Positions 1 to 7,755 of a stretch of 11,486 nucleotides of DNA are shown here, piece by piece. The position numbers were made by a program, and so were the translations under genes. This DNA is from an uncultured Simplicispira sp. GTDB taxonomy: Bacteria > Pseudomonadota > Gammaproteobacteria > Burkholderiales > Burkholderiaceae_C. The notes beneath the pieces were generated by a model. The model was given only the letters and a program-made list of their open reading frames with translations, made no database searches and had not been told where the DNA came from. The stretch's first letter is position 1, and every line of letters begins with the position of its first letter. The stretch lies in contig CAIRYF010000398.1 of assembly GCA_903882725.1 (NCBI GenBank), forward strand, positions 1-11,486, written 5' to 3'.

Positions 1-1040
1 CGGAACACCTGATCCGCTTCTTCCCGATTGCCGGCACGCCGGTGGAAAAACTCATCGGCAAGACGCGCCACGCCGTGCGCCAGATCATGCAGCGCAAAGA
101 CGACCGGCTGCTGGTGATCATCGGGCCATGCTCGATCCACGACCCGGCTGCGGCGCTGGACTATGCGCGCCGCCTGCAAGCTGCGCGCACCCAGTACGCC
201 GATACGCTGGAGATCGTGATGCGCGTGTACTTTGAAAAACCGCGTACCACCGTCGGCTGGAAGGGCCTCATCAACGACCCCTACTTGGACGAGAGCTATC
301 GCATCGACGAAGGTCTGCGCATGGCGCGCCAGCTGCTGATTGACATCAACCGCTTGGGCGTGCCAGCGGGCAGCGAGTTTTTGGACGTCATCTCGCCGCA
401 ATACATTGCCGACCTGATCAGCTGGGGCGCGATTGGCGCGCGCACGACAGAGAGCCAAGTCCACCGCGAACTGGCTTCGGGCCTGTCGGCACCGATTGGC
501 TTTAAAAACGGCACCGATGGCAATATCCGCATTGCCACCGACGCCATCCAATCGGCGGGCCGGGGCCATCACTTTTTGTCAGTCCACAAAAACGGCCAAG
601 TGGCGAGTGTCGATACCCAAGGCAACCGCGACTGCCATGTCATCTTGCGCGGCGGCAAAGCACCCAACTACGACGCCGCCAGCGTCGCCGCTGCTTGCCA
701 CGACCTGGCCGCAGCGCAATTGCCCGCGACCTTGATGGTGGACTGCAGCCACGCCAACAGCAGCAAACAGCACCAAAAGCAGCAAGAGGTGGCACGCGAG
801 ATTGCCGCGCAGCTGGCGGCTGGTTCGCACAGCGTGTTTGGCGTGATGATTGAAAGCAATCTGAATGCGGGTACGCAAAAGTTCACCCCCGGCAAAGATT
901 TGCCAAGCAACCTTGAATACGGCAAGAGCATTACCGACGCTTGCCTGGGCTGGGAAGACTCGCTGGCTACCTTGGGCGAACTGGCGGCTGCGGTGCAAGC
1001 GCGCCGCGTTGTGGACAAAGACGCAGCAAGTTCGGTGTAA
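1..1040 (+). CDS. aroG: 3-deoxy-7-phosphoheptulonate (DAHP) synthase, class I AroG type, 5' partial
   Basis: This enzyme condenses phosphoenolpyruvate with erythrose 4-phosphate to DAHP, the committed cytoplasmic step of the shikimate pathway. The frame is open to the left edge (first whole codon at base 3), and the residues before the GTG at 42 (RFFPIAGTPVEKLI) match the family. The gene therefore starts upstream and the GTG is internal. I see 345 residues; by alignment from memory to E. coli AroG about 18 are missing. Visible motifs include GPCSIHD, KPRTTVGWKG, GARTTESQVHRELASGL, GFKNGTDG, RGGKAPNY and DCSHANSSK. The metal ligands of AroG (Cys61, His268, Glu302, Asp326) correspond to visible residues Cys43, His250, Glu284 and Asp312. 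A four-residue insertion lies between the last two. The feedback-site Asp-x-Ile-x-Pro (EFLDVISPQY) is kept, but I cannot tell which aromatic amino acid inhibits it. The symbol is assigned by similarity; aroF or aroH would be equally defensible. Confidence 0.95.
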   Translation, partial: EHLIRFFPIAGTPVEKLIGKTRHAVRQIMQRKDDRLLVIIGPCSIHDPAAALDYARRLQAARTQYADTLEIVMRVYFEKPRTTVGWKGLINDPYLDESYRIDEGLRMARQLLIDINRLGVPAGSEFLDVISPQYIADLISWGAIGARTTESQVHRELASGLSAPIGFKNGTDGNIRIATDAIQSAGRGHHFLSVHKNGQVASVDTQGNRDCHVILRGGKAPNYDAASVAAACHDLAAAQLPATLMVDCSHANSSKQHQKQQEVAREIAAQLAAGSHSVFGVMIESNLNAGTQKFTPGKDLPSNLEYGKSITDACLGWEDSLATLGELAAAVQARRVVDKDAASSV

Positions 1041-1075
1041 GCTAGGGTTTTATCCATCCTCCTTGAAAGGTCACC

Positions 1076-1387
1076 ATGCGCAGTGAAGTTTCTGTCACCC
1101 TGTCCCTGAACGAAGAATTCAAATTTGATCTCGAAGATCAGGCTCCCATGACGAACGAAGAGGGCCGCCGCTGGCTGGAAGACCAGTTCATCAGCTTGGA
1201 GTGCGAGCCCCTGCGCGCCAGCGGCAAAGTGCTGTCTGCCGACAAGGTGCTGACTGTGGCCCACGCTGGTGGCAAGCGCCTGCTGGCCGACCCCGAGTGG
1301 TCAATGGCTTTTGCCCGCGCGACCAAGGCGGCGCTGGGCAAGCCCGTGGTACGGGTGGATCTGGGGTCTATGACCATCAGCTATTGA
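1076..1387 (+). CDS. Small uncharacterised protein (103 aa) downstream of DAHP synthase
   Basis: I do not recognise a family. The start is well supported: ATG at 1076 is preceded by GAAAGG (1065-1070) with a five-base spacer. The gene begins 35 bases after the DAHP synthase stop on the same strand, so co-transcription is likely. The product is soluble-looking, with no signal peptide or membrane segment. An acidic N-terminal third (LNEEFKFDLEDQ, TNEEGRRWLEDQF) is followed by a mixed segment with two cysteine-free, alternating hydrophobic stretches (ADKVLTVAHAGG and KPVVRVDLGSMTISY) that read as beta strands. The only cysteine is in SLECEPL. Codon use and reading-frame quality resemble the neighbours. 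It may be a small alpha/beta protein conserved in related bacteria, but nothing visible connects it with aromatic amino acid synthesis. Confidence 0.8.
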   Translation: MRSEVSVTLSLNEEFKFDLEDQAPMTNEEGRRWLEDQFISLECEPLRASGKVLSADKVLTVAHAGGKRLLADPEWSMAFARATKAALGKPVVRVDLGSMTISY

Positions 1388-1451
1388 GGTGCTGGTGTGC
1401 TGATGTGTTGAGAAGAGGGTACTGGGCCGTTGGTGGATAAATTAGCCATCG

Positions 1452-1504
1452 AAATTGGCTTTTGCCCTTTATCTTTATGCGGTTGTAGCTATTAAAATAG
1501 TAGC
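1452..1504 (+). repeat. Intergenic repeat, copy A (degenerate)
   Basis: The first ten bases, AAATTGGCTT, are identical to the start of copy B (7673). The right end contains AGCTATTAAAATAGTAGC, matching the AGCTAT(C/T)AAA end of copies B and C. The middle is diverged, with about one base deleted relative to B. An imperfect inverted repeat CTATT-AA-AATAG lies at 1489-1500. The copy lies in the 194-base gap between the 103-aa gene and the helicase start, directly ahead of the terminator. It resembles a short interspersed repeat I recall as common between genes in Comamonadaceae. Confidence 0.65.
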
Positions 1505-1541
1505 AAAAACGGATTGGTGCAAGCCAACTCCGTTTTTTTTT
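1505..1541 (+). terminator. Intrinsic (Rho-independent) terminator
   Basis: The left arm AAAAACGGA-TTGG (1505-1517) pairs with CCAA-(C)-TCCGTTTTT (1524-1537) around the loop TGCAAG, with one bulged C at 1528. It is followed by a run of nine T residues (1533-1541). This is a textbook terminator for transcripts coming from the DAHP synthase and 103-aa genes. It implies that the helicase downstream has its own promoter or depends on read-through. Confidence 0.85.
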
Positions 1542-1569
1542 GCCCGGCGTGGTGATAATTCTGGCTAAC

Positions 1570-1574
1570 AGGAG
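1570..1574 (+). promoter_or_regulatory. Shine-Dalgarno site that fixes the helicase start
   Basis: AGGAG is followed by a seven-base spacer and then ATG at 1582. The frame stays open upstream to a TTG at 1540, but that TTG lies inside the T-tract of the terminator and has no ribosome binding site. The ATG at 1582 is therefore the start. Confidence 0.85.
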
Positions 1575-1581
1575 AAAACAT

Positions 1582-4500
1582 ATGTTGGAGCTGCCTTTGG
1601 GGCTGGTTGATGCGGGTGTGGATGCTGGCGTGGAGAGGGGGCAGGCCGCTGCAATGGCGGCCCAGGCGCTCGCTCCGCTGGCCGTCAGCTTGCACGTCAG
1701 CGCTGTGGTCAAGCTCAATTTGGCAGACTTTCAAAATGCGGTGCCAGCGCTGCAAGAGCTGGCGATTGTCAATGCCACATCGGCACCAATTCAGGGGCTG
1801 ACGCTGCATTTGGTGTCTGAGCCTGCGTTTGTCAAACCACGCGCGTGGTATTTGGACGCTGTGGGTGCCGGTGAAACCTATGACTTGCACGATTTGGATG
1901 TCCAACTTGACGGTGCATTGTTATCACGCTTGACCGAGGCCGAACCTGCAATGCTGCACTTTGAGTTGTGCAGCCGAACATCGGCGCAGCCAAACGACAC
2001 CGTACTGGCCACGCACGACTGCACCGTCGAGTTATTGGCGCGTAACCAGTGGGGCGGTTTGGGTGATTTGCCCGAAATGGTGGCGGCGTTTGTCCAGCCC
2101 AACGACCCGGCGATTGACCGGCTGCTCAAAGGCGCGGCCTTGGTGCTGGAGACGGCGGGCAAGTCTGGCGCTATGGACGGTTACACCCAAGGCCCCAAGC
2201 GCGCGTGGGAGTTGGCATCGGCGATTTGGACGGCGCTGCTGCAGAAAAAGCTGCACTACGCGCTGCCCCCAGCCAGCTTTGAGCGCACTGGCCAAAAGGT
2301 GCGCAGCCCTGGTCAAGTGATCGATGCTGGCTTGGCCACTTGCCTGGATTTGACGCTGCTGTTTGCCGCCTGCTTGGAGCAAGCACACCTGAACCCGTTG
2401 CTGGTGTTTACCAAGGGCCACGCCTTTGTTGGGGTGTGGCTGAGTCAACAAGAATTTACCAGTGCCGTGGTCGATGACGTTACTGCTGTGCGCAAGCGCT
2501 TGCAGCTGCAAGAAATGCTGGTGTTTGAAACCACTTTGGCGGCGCAAGGCCAGCCGGTGCGTTTTAGCCAAGCTATTGCCCAAGCGGTGCGCCAGTTGGC
2601 GCAAGCAGAAGATGCGCAGTTTGAGCTGGTGGTCGATGTCAAGCGCGCGCGCATGGTGCGCATTAAGCCATTGGCACTGGCGCAAGCCGTGGCCAAGCCC
2701 GCGCTGACGCCTGAAGGGCTGGAGCTGGCCGCCACTGCCTCTGCTGCCTTGATCGCCATTGAAGATGCCCCCACGCTGCTGCGTGGCGCGCTGACCGAGG
2801 ACACCCCTACTGCCGAGCTAGATCCCAAAGACCGGTTGGCACGCTGGCAACGGCGGCTGTTGGATTTGTCGCTGCGCAATGTGCTACTTAACTTTCGCCA
2901 GGGCAAGGGCTCGCTGTTGCTGGAGGTGGCCGCACCAGCGTTGGAAGATGTGTTGGTCACCGGCAAAACCATCAAGCTGCTGCCCAGCCGTGAGCTGATG
3001 GAGGGGAGCGACCCGCGCAGCCAACAGCTGCACGAAGCGCGCCACCTGGAAGACCTGCACGGTGCCCAAGCTGCCGAGGCTTTGCAGCGGCGTGAAGTGT
3101 TTATTCGGCTGGAAGATGCCGAGTTGGATGTGCGCTTGGTCGATTTGTACCGGGGCGCGCGCAATGCGCTGCAAGAAGGTGGAGCCAACACGCTGTTTGT
3201 TGCGCTGGGTTTTTTGGTCTGGACGCGGCCCGATAAGCCAGAAGTGCGTATCAAAGCGCCTTTGATTTTGCTGCCGGTGGTGCTGGAGCGCAAAAGCGCC
3301 CGCTCGGGTTTTACGCTGCAAGCACACGAGGACGAGGCGCGCTTTAACCCGACATTGATCGAGATGCTGCGGCAAGATTTTCGGCTGGAGCTGGGTGTGC
3401 CAGCGGGCGATTTGCCGCAAGACGACAACGGGCTGGACGTTACTGGCATTTGGACGCGGGTGCGCACCGCCATCAAAAATGTGCGCGGTTGGGAGGTCAA
3501 CGAAGACGTGGTGCTGTCGATGTTCTCGTTTGCCAAGTACCTGATGTGGAAGGACTTGGTTGACCGCACCGAAGACCTGCGCAAGTCGCCAGTGGTGGCG
3601 CACCTGCTGGACTCGCCGCGTGAGCCGTACCGCTCCAGCATTGCCTTTCCCGAGCCGCGCCTGCTTGACGCCGAGTACCCGCCCGACAAAGTGTTTAGCC
3701 CGCTGCCGGCAGACTCGTCGCAGCTGTCGGCCATCCTGGCTGCCGCCAAGGGCAAAGACTTTGTGCTGATTGGCCCGCCCGGCACCGGCAAAAGCCAAAC
3801 CATTGCCAACCTGATTGCGCAGTGTTTGGCTGAAGGCAAGCGGGTGCTGTTTGTCGCTGAAAAAATTGCGGCGCTGGATGTGGTGTACCGCCGCTTGCGC
3901 GAAGTTGGGCTGGGAGACTTTTGCCTGGAACTGCATTCCAACAAAAGCCGCAAGCTGGACGTGCTCAAGCAGTTAAATCAATCGTGGGAGTCCCGCGGCA
4001 AGGTCGATGCGGCCAGCTGGAGCGCCAAGGCGCAGCAACTGGGTCGAGTGCGTGAGCAACTCTCTACCTATGTAGAGCGCTTGCATCGGCGCTACGACAA
4101 CGGCCTGACGATTTACCGCGCTATCGGCCATGTGGTTGGGGGTGAGGCGTTGCCTGATTTGTATTTTGCTTGGCCCTTGCCACACGCCCACGACGAAGCC
4201 ACGCTGGCGCAACTGCGCGATGTCGCAGCGCGCTTGCGCGCCAATGCCAGCGCCGTTGGCACTGAGGGCTTGGCCCAAGGCCCATTGGCGTGCATCCATG
4301 CTCCCGACTGGTCAGTGCGCTGGCAGCAAGACACCGTGCGCGCGGCGCAAGCGCTGCGCACGGCCAGTGACAACCTGGCCAACACGGCCCAGCAGTGGGG
4401 CGCGCAGTTGGGCATCACTTGGCCGCCACTGCGCCAGCCCGTGCGCGTTGCGCTGGTTGCACTTGCCAAAGCGCTGCCCCAAGCCGCTGGCCAAGAATGG

Positions 4501-7500
4501 GGTTTTTGCGCTGCACCTGACAGCGTGCAGATTGCGCAGGCACTGCAGTGCGGCATCGATGGGCTGGTGCAGCACCGGCAACTTTCTGCCCAACTGCGCC
4601 CCGCATGGCCGGTAGAGTTGCAAGGCCGCCTGACCCAGGCGATGGCTGGGCTGGAGCAACGTCGGCGTCTGTACGCCGAGCTGGGTACGCCGTGGCCGGC
4701 GGCGGTCAGCGACGACATCGAACGTGGCCTGCAATGCATTGCCGAGATAGCGCAGCTGCGCCAAAGCCTGTCCGTGCCTTACAGCGCCGATGTGGCCCAA
4801 CTCAATGTGGCGCAACTGCAACGTGCATGGGCCAAGGCAGAAAAAGCGGTTTGGCCTCTGTCGTGGAAGGGCCAGCGCGACGTGCGTGCGGCCTTGGAAG
4901 CCGTCGCCGAAGGTGCTGATGAGCCGCGCGTCGCAGAAGATTTGGCCGCGCTGGTGCGCATCAAAGCATTGAGCGATCAGGTCAACCAAGTCAATCCGGG
5001 ACTGGCCGCCGATGGCCTGTGGTTTGGCCTTAAAACCCGCGCTGACGATATGCGCATGGCCCTGCGGGCCAACGCGGCTCTGCAAGCTGCGCGCTTTCAC
5101 AAGCCCTTTTCTTTGGAGAGCTTGGAGAGCTTGGTTGCTGTGGCGCAAGGCTGTTGTGGCGACCGTTGGGCGCGCGAAGCCCAACGCCTGCAAGCGCTGC
5201 ACGAGATTGACCAGCAACTGGCGCAATACACCGCACTGTCTGGCGCCAGCTACGGGCTTTGGCGTGGTGGCGATACCGATGTGGAGCTGTTGCGCGCCGC
5301 GTTGGCATTCGAGCGCGAGCGCCTGCCGCTGGCCGAGCGCGGCAACGTGCTTGGTGCCCACCCTGCCGTCGCCGACGGCCTGTGCGGCGCACTGTTGCAG
5401 CAAGAATATCAGCGCCTGAGCGCCCGGGGGGCGCTGGAAACGCGGCTGGCGGCACTGCAGGACTTGGCTGTCCAGTGCCCCGGCCTGTGGCAGGGCTTGG
5501 ACACCGATACCCAAGCGCTAGAGCGCGCACTGCGCTTTCATGCGGCGCTGCAAGCGAGCTTGGCGGGGCTGGGGTTGCAGGGCGATGCTGGCGTTGCCGC
5601 GCGCCAAGCGCTGCAGCAGGTGCTGACCACGCACAGCCCCGCATTGGCCAGCGGCGGTGCTATTGCGCAGGCTTGCCAGCAACTGGTGGCGCAGGTTGCC
5701 CACTTGCACGACGCGGTAGAGCATTTCAGTGCCTTGGCCGATCAGCCAGAGGGTTTGCAGCACAGCTTTGCGCACAGCGATGTGGCCGAGTTGGCTGATG
5801 TGGCCGCACGTGTCGAGGCGGGAGCCCCCGGACTGCACGCGTGGTGCGCATGGCGCTACACCCAGGCCAGCGCGCACAGTGTGGGCTTGGGTGCGCTGGC
5901 CGATGCCATTGCGTTGGGCGATATTGCTCCTGCGCAGGCTTTGCAGGCCTTCGAGGTGAACTACGCGCGATGGTGGCTGGCCGAGGTGGTGGACGAGGAC
6001 GAGGTGCTCAAGCGCTTTGTCTCGGCCGAGCACGAGCAGCGTATCAGCGCCTTTCGCGCGCTGGACGACGAATTCACCGCTGCCACGCGCCAGTGGATTC
6101 GCGCCAAACTCAGCGCCAACTTGCCCGCGCTGGACAGCATTGAGCGCAACAGCGAATGGGGCGTGCTGCGTCGCGAAATTACCAAAAAGAGCAGACACCT
6201 GCCGTTGCGCCAGCTGCTGCAAGAAATTCCGACCGCCGTGCTGCAGCTCACCCCCTGCCTGCTGATGAGCCCGCTGTCGATTGCGCAATACCTGTCGGCC
6301 AGCGTCAGCAACTTTGACATCGTCATCTTTGACGAAGCCTCGCAAATTCCGGTGTGGGACGCCGTCGGTGCCATGGCCCGGGCCAAGCAGGTGGTGATGG
6401 TGGGCGATCCGAAACAGTTGCCACCGACCAACTTTTTTGACCGTGAAAGCGGCTCAGATGACGACGCACCAGGCGTCGAAAGCGACTTGGAAAGTATCTT
6501 GGATGAATGCTTGGGTGCCAGCCTGCCCACGCGCAATCTGTCGTGGCATTACCGCTCGCGCCACGAGAGCCTGATCGCCTTTAGCAACCACCGCTACTAC
6601 GGCGGCGGCTTGGTGACCTTTCCGTCCCCCGCCACCGAAGACAACGCCGTCAGCTTCCACTGGGTGGCTGGGCGCTACGAAAAAGGCGGCGCGCGTATCA
6701 ACCAAATTGAAGCCAAAGCCTTGGTGGCCGACTTGGTGGCGCGCTTGCAATCGCCGGGCTTTCGCGCTTCGGGCCTGACGATAGGCGTGGTCACCTTCAA
6801 TACCGAGCAGCAGCACCTGATTGAAGATCTGCTGGACGCCGAGCGGCGCAAAGACCCCGAGCTAGAGTCTTACTTTGCCGAGTCGGAACTGGAGCCGCTG
6901 TTTGTCAAAAACTTGGAGAGCGTGCAGGGCGACGAGCGCGACATCATGTATTTTTCTATCACCTACGGGCCCGATATTGCTGGCACGGTGTCGATGAACT
7001 TTGGCCCGCTCAACAGGGATGGCGGCGAGCGCCGCTTGAACGTCGCCGTCACGCGGGCGCGCTACGAGCTGCGCGTGTTTTCCAGTCTGCGCGGCGACCA
7101 AATGGACTTGTCGCGCACCCAAGCCCACGGCGTGCGCGATTTGAAGCACTTTTTGGAGTTTGCCGAGCGCGGCCCCAAAGCGCTGGTCGAGTCACACCGT
7201 GGCAGCCAGGGCGACTTTGACAGCCCGTTTGAAGCCAGCGTGGCCGACGCCTTGGAGCGCAAGGGCTGGCGCGTCCACACGCAAATCGGCGCGTCGTCAT
7301 TTCGTGTCGATTTGGGCGTGGTGCATCCGGATTTTCCGGGGCGCTACTTGGCCGGAGTCGAGTGCGATGGCGCCACTTACCACAGCTCTGCCACCGCCCG
7401 CGACCGCGACAAACTGCGCGAGCAAGTGCTGCGCGGCTTGGGCTGGGAGATTTTGCGCATCTGGTCCACCGACTGGTGGGTCAATCCCGGCGGCACGCTA

Positions 7501-7656
7501 GAGCGCGTGCATCTGGCACTGCAAGCGCTGCTGGCCAGCGAGCGCAGCGTTGCGGCGGCGGCCACTACCGCTACCGCAGCGCTGGCCGTCAGCACCGATG
7601 TGGTGGACGCAACAAACGAAGCAACGGGCGAAGCAGCGAACAAAGTTGCGAATTAA
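1582..7656 (+). CDS. Giant DUF4011-family SF1 helicase with transglutaminase-like N-terminal region and C-terminal Vsr-like nuclease
   Basis: The 2024-residue protein is built in blocks. Residues 1-157 look like a beta-rich domain ending RNQWGG. Residues 160-320 contain a transglutaminase-like core: TCLDLTLLFAACLE (Cys254), KGHAFVGVW (His280) and FETT (Glu316). From about 415 there is a DUF4011 region (LLDLSLRNVLLNF). The helicase motifs are Walker A GPPGTGKS (731-738, Lys737), RVLFVAEK (754-761), LHSNKS (from 784), Walker B FDEAS (Asp1584, Glu1585), GDPKQLPP (from 1608), SWHYRSRHES (from 1654), VQGDERD (1781-1787) and NVAVTRAR (1820-1827). About 850 residues, mostly helical and Ala/Leu/Gln-rich, separate Walker A and B. 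The C-terminus carries an MTES_1575/Vsr-like nuclease (Glu1884, Asp1910, Glu1927-Cys-Asp1929, then DRDKLREQVLRGLGW), ending in a low-complexity tail. I expect no DUF3320 domain. Start: ATG with AGGAG. Family members include defence proteins; a role in phage defence is inference. The frame is intact and all helicase motifs are present. Confidence 0.92.
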   Translation: MLELPLGLVDAGVDAGVERGQAAAMAAQALAPLAVSLHVSAVVKLNLADFQNAVPALQELAIVNATSAPIQGLTLHLVSEPAFVKPRAWYLDAVGAGETYDLHDLDVQLDGALLSRLTEAEPAMLHFELCSRTSAQPNDTVLATHDCTVELLARNQWGGLGDLPEMVAAFVQPNDPAIDRLLKGAALVLETAGKSGAMDGYTQGPKRAWELASAIWTALLQKKLHYALPPASFERTGQKVRSPGQVIDAGLATCLDLTLLFAACLEQAHLNPLLVFTKGHAFVGVWLSQQEFTSAVVDDVTAVRKRLQLQEMLVFETTLAAQGQPVRFSQAIAQAVRQLAQAEDAQFELVVDVKRARMVRIKPLALAQAVAKPALTPEGLELAATASAALIAIEDAPTLLRGALTEDTPTAELDPKDRLARWQRRLLDLSLRNVLLNFRQGKGSLLLEVAAPALEDVLVTGKTIKLLPSRELMEGSDPRSQQLHEARHLEDLHGAQAAEALQRREVFIRLEDAELDVRLVDLYRGARNALQEGGANTLFVALGFLVWTRPDKPEVRIKAPLILLPVVLERKSARSGFTLQAHEDEARFNPTLIEMLRQDFRLELGVPAGDLPQDDNGLDVTGIWTRVRTAIKNVRGWEVNEDVVLSMFSFAKYLMWKDLVDRTEDLRKSPVVAHLLDSPREPYRSSIAFPEPRLLDAEYPPDKVFSPLPADSSQLSAILAAAKGKDFVLIGPPGTGKSQTIANLIAQCLAEGKRVLFVAEKIAALDVVYRRLREVGLGDFCLELHSNKSRKLDVLKQLNQSWESRGKVDAASWSAKAQQLGRVREQLSTYVERLHRRYDNGLTIYRAIGHVVGGEALPDLYFAWPLPHAHDEATLAQLRDVAARLRANASAVGTEGLAQGPLACIHAPDWSVRWQQDTVRAAQALRTASDNLANTAQQWGAQLGITWPPLRQPVRVALVALAKALPQAAGQEWGFCAAPDSVQIAQALQCGIDGLVQHRQLSAQLRPAWPVELQGRLTQAMAGLEQRRRLYAELGTPWPAAVSDDIERGLQCIAEIAQLRQSLSVPYSADVAQLNVAQLQRAWAKAEKAVWPLSWKGQRDVRAALEAVAEGADEPRVAEDLAALVRIKALSDQVNQVNPGLAADGLWFGLKTRADDMRMALRANAALQAARFHKPFSLESLESLVAVAQGCCGDRWAREAQRLQALHEIDQQLAQYTALSGASYGLWRGGDTDVELLRAALAFERERLPLAERGNVLGAHPAVADGLCGALLQQEYQRLSARGALETRLAALQDLAVQCPGLWQGLDTDTQALERALRFHAALQASLAGLGLQGDAGVAARQALQQVLTTHSPALASGGAIAQACQQLVAQVAHLHDAVEHFSALADQPEGLQHSFAHSDVAELADVAARVEAGAPGLHAWCAWRYTQASAHSVGLGALADAIALGDIAPAQALQAFEVNYARWWLAEVVDEDEVLKRFVSAEHEQRISAFRALDDEFTAATRQWIRAKLSANLPALDSIERNSEWGVLRREITKKSRHLPLRQLLQEIPTAVLQLTPCLLMSPLSIAQYLSASVSNFDIVIFDEASQIPVWDAVGAMARAKQVVMVGDPKQLPPTNFFDRESGSDDDAPGVESDLESILDECLGASLPTRNLSWHYRSRHESLIAFSNHRYYGGGLVTFPSPATEDNAVSFHWVAGRYEKGGARINQIEAKALVADLVARLQSPGFRASGLTIGVVTFNTEQQHLIEDLLDAERRKDPELESYFAESELEPLFVKNLESVQGDERDIMYFSITYGPDIAGTVSMNFGPLNRDGGERRLNVAVTRARYELRVFSSLRGDQMDLSRTQAHGVRDLKHFLEFAERGPKALVESHRGSQGDFDSPFEASVADALERKGWRVHTQIGASSFRVDLGVVHPDFPGRYLAGVECDGATYHSSATARDRDKLREQVLRGLGWEILRIWSTDWWVNPGGTLERVHLALQALLASERSVAAAATTATAALAVSTDVVDATNEATGEAANKVAN

Positions 7657-7672
7657 CCCGATAATTTGAGCA

Positions 7673-7734
7673 AAATTGGCTTCCAACCCTTACGCAGCAA
7701 GCGTTAGCAGCTATCAAAATGAAAGCGTTTGCTG
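7673..7734 (+). repeat. Intergenic repeat, copy B, with stem-loop
   Basis: Bases 7673-7718 match 9112-9157 (copy C) without gaps at 36 of 46 positions by hand count, sharing the core GCAGCAAGCG and AGCTAT. Within it, CAGCAAGCG (7695-7703) pairs with CGTTTGCTG (7726-7734), nine base pairs with one G-T wobble and a 22-base loop. The copy fills the 99-base gap between the convergent ends of the helicase and hslU. There is no T-tract, so it is not a classical terminator, although the hairpin could protect or end both 3' ends. Confidence 0.75.
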
Positions 7735-7755
7735 TATGGGCTTGGGCGCTTTGGC

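Noticed and set aside
42..44. GTG as the start of DAHP synthase
   Set aside because: The frame continues to the left edge with family-like sequence, so this codon is internal.
1554..1559. GATAAT as a -10 element for the helicase
   Set aside because: No acceptable -35 lies 16-18 bases upstream (that region is the terminator), and the start site would leave almost no leader before AGGAG.
1540..1581. Upstream TTG start for the helicase, adding 14 residues
   Set aside because: It lies in the terminator T-tract with no ribosome site; ATG at 1582 has AGGAG at ideal spacing.
2445..3968. Long open frames antisense to the helicase (for example 2445-3968 and 4312-5514, - strand)
   Set aside because: They oppose a gene with clear motifs throughout, have arginine/serine- or glutamine-rich composition typical of shadow frames, and show no recognisable domain.
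7657..7755. Bidirectional intrinsic terminator between the helicase and hslU
   Set aside because: A hairpin is present, but no T-tract follows on either strand; it is annotated as part of repeat copy B instead.
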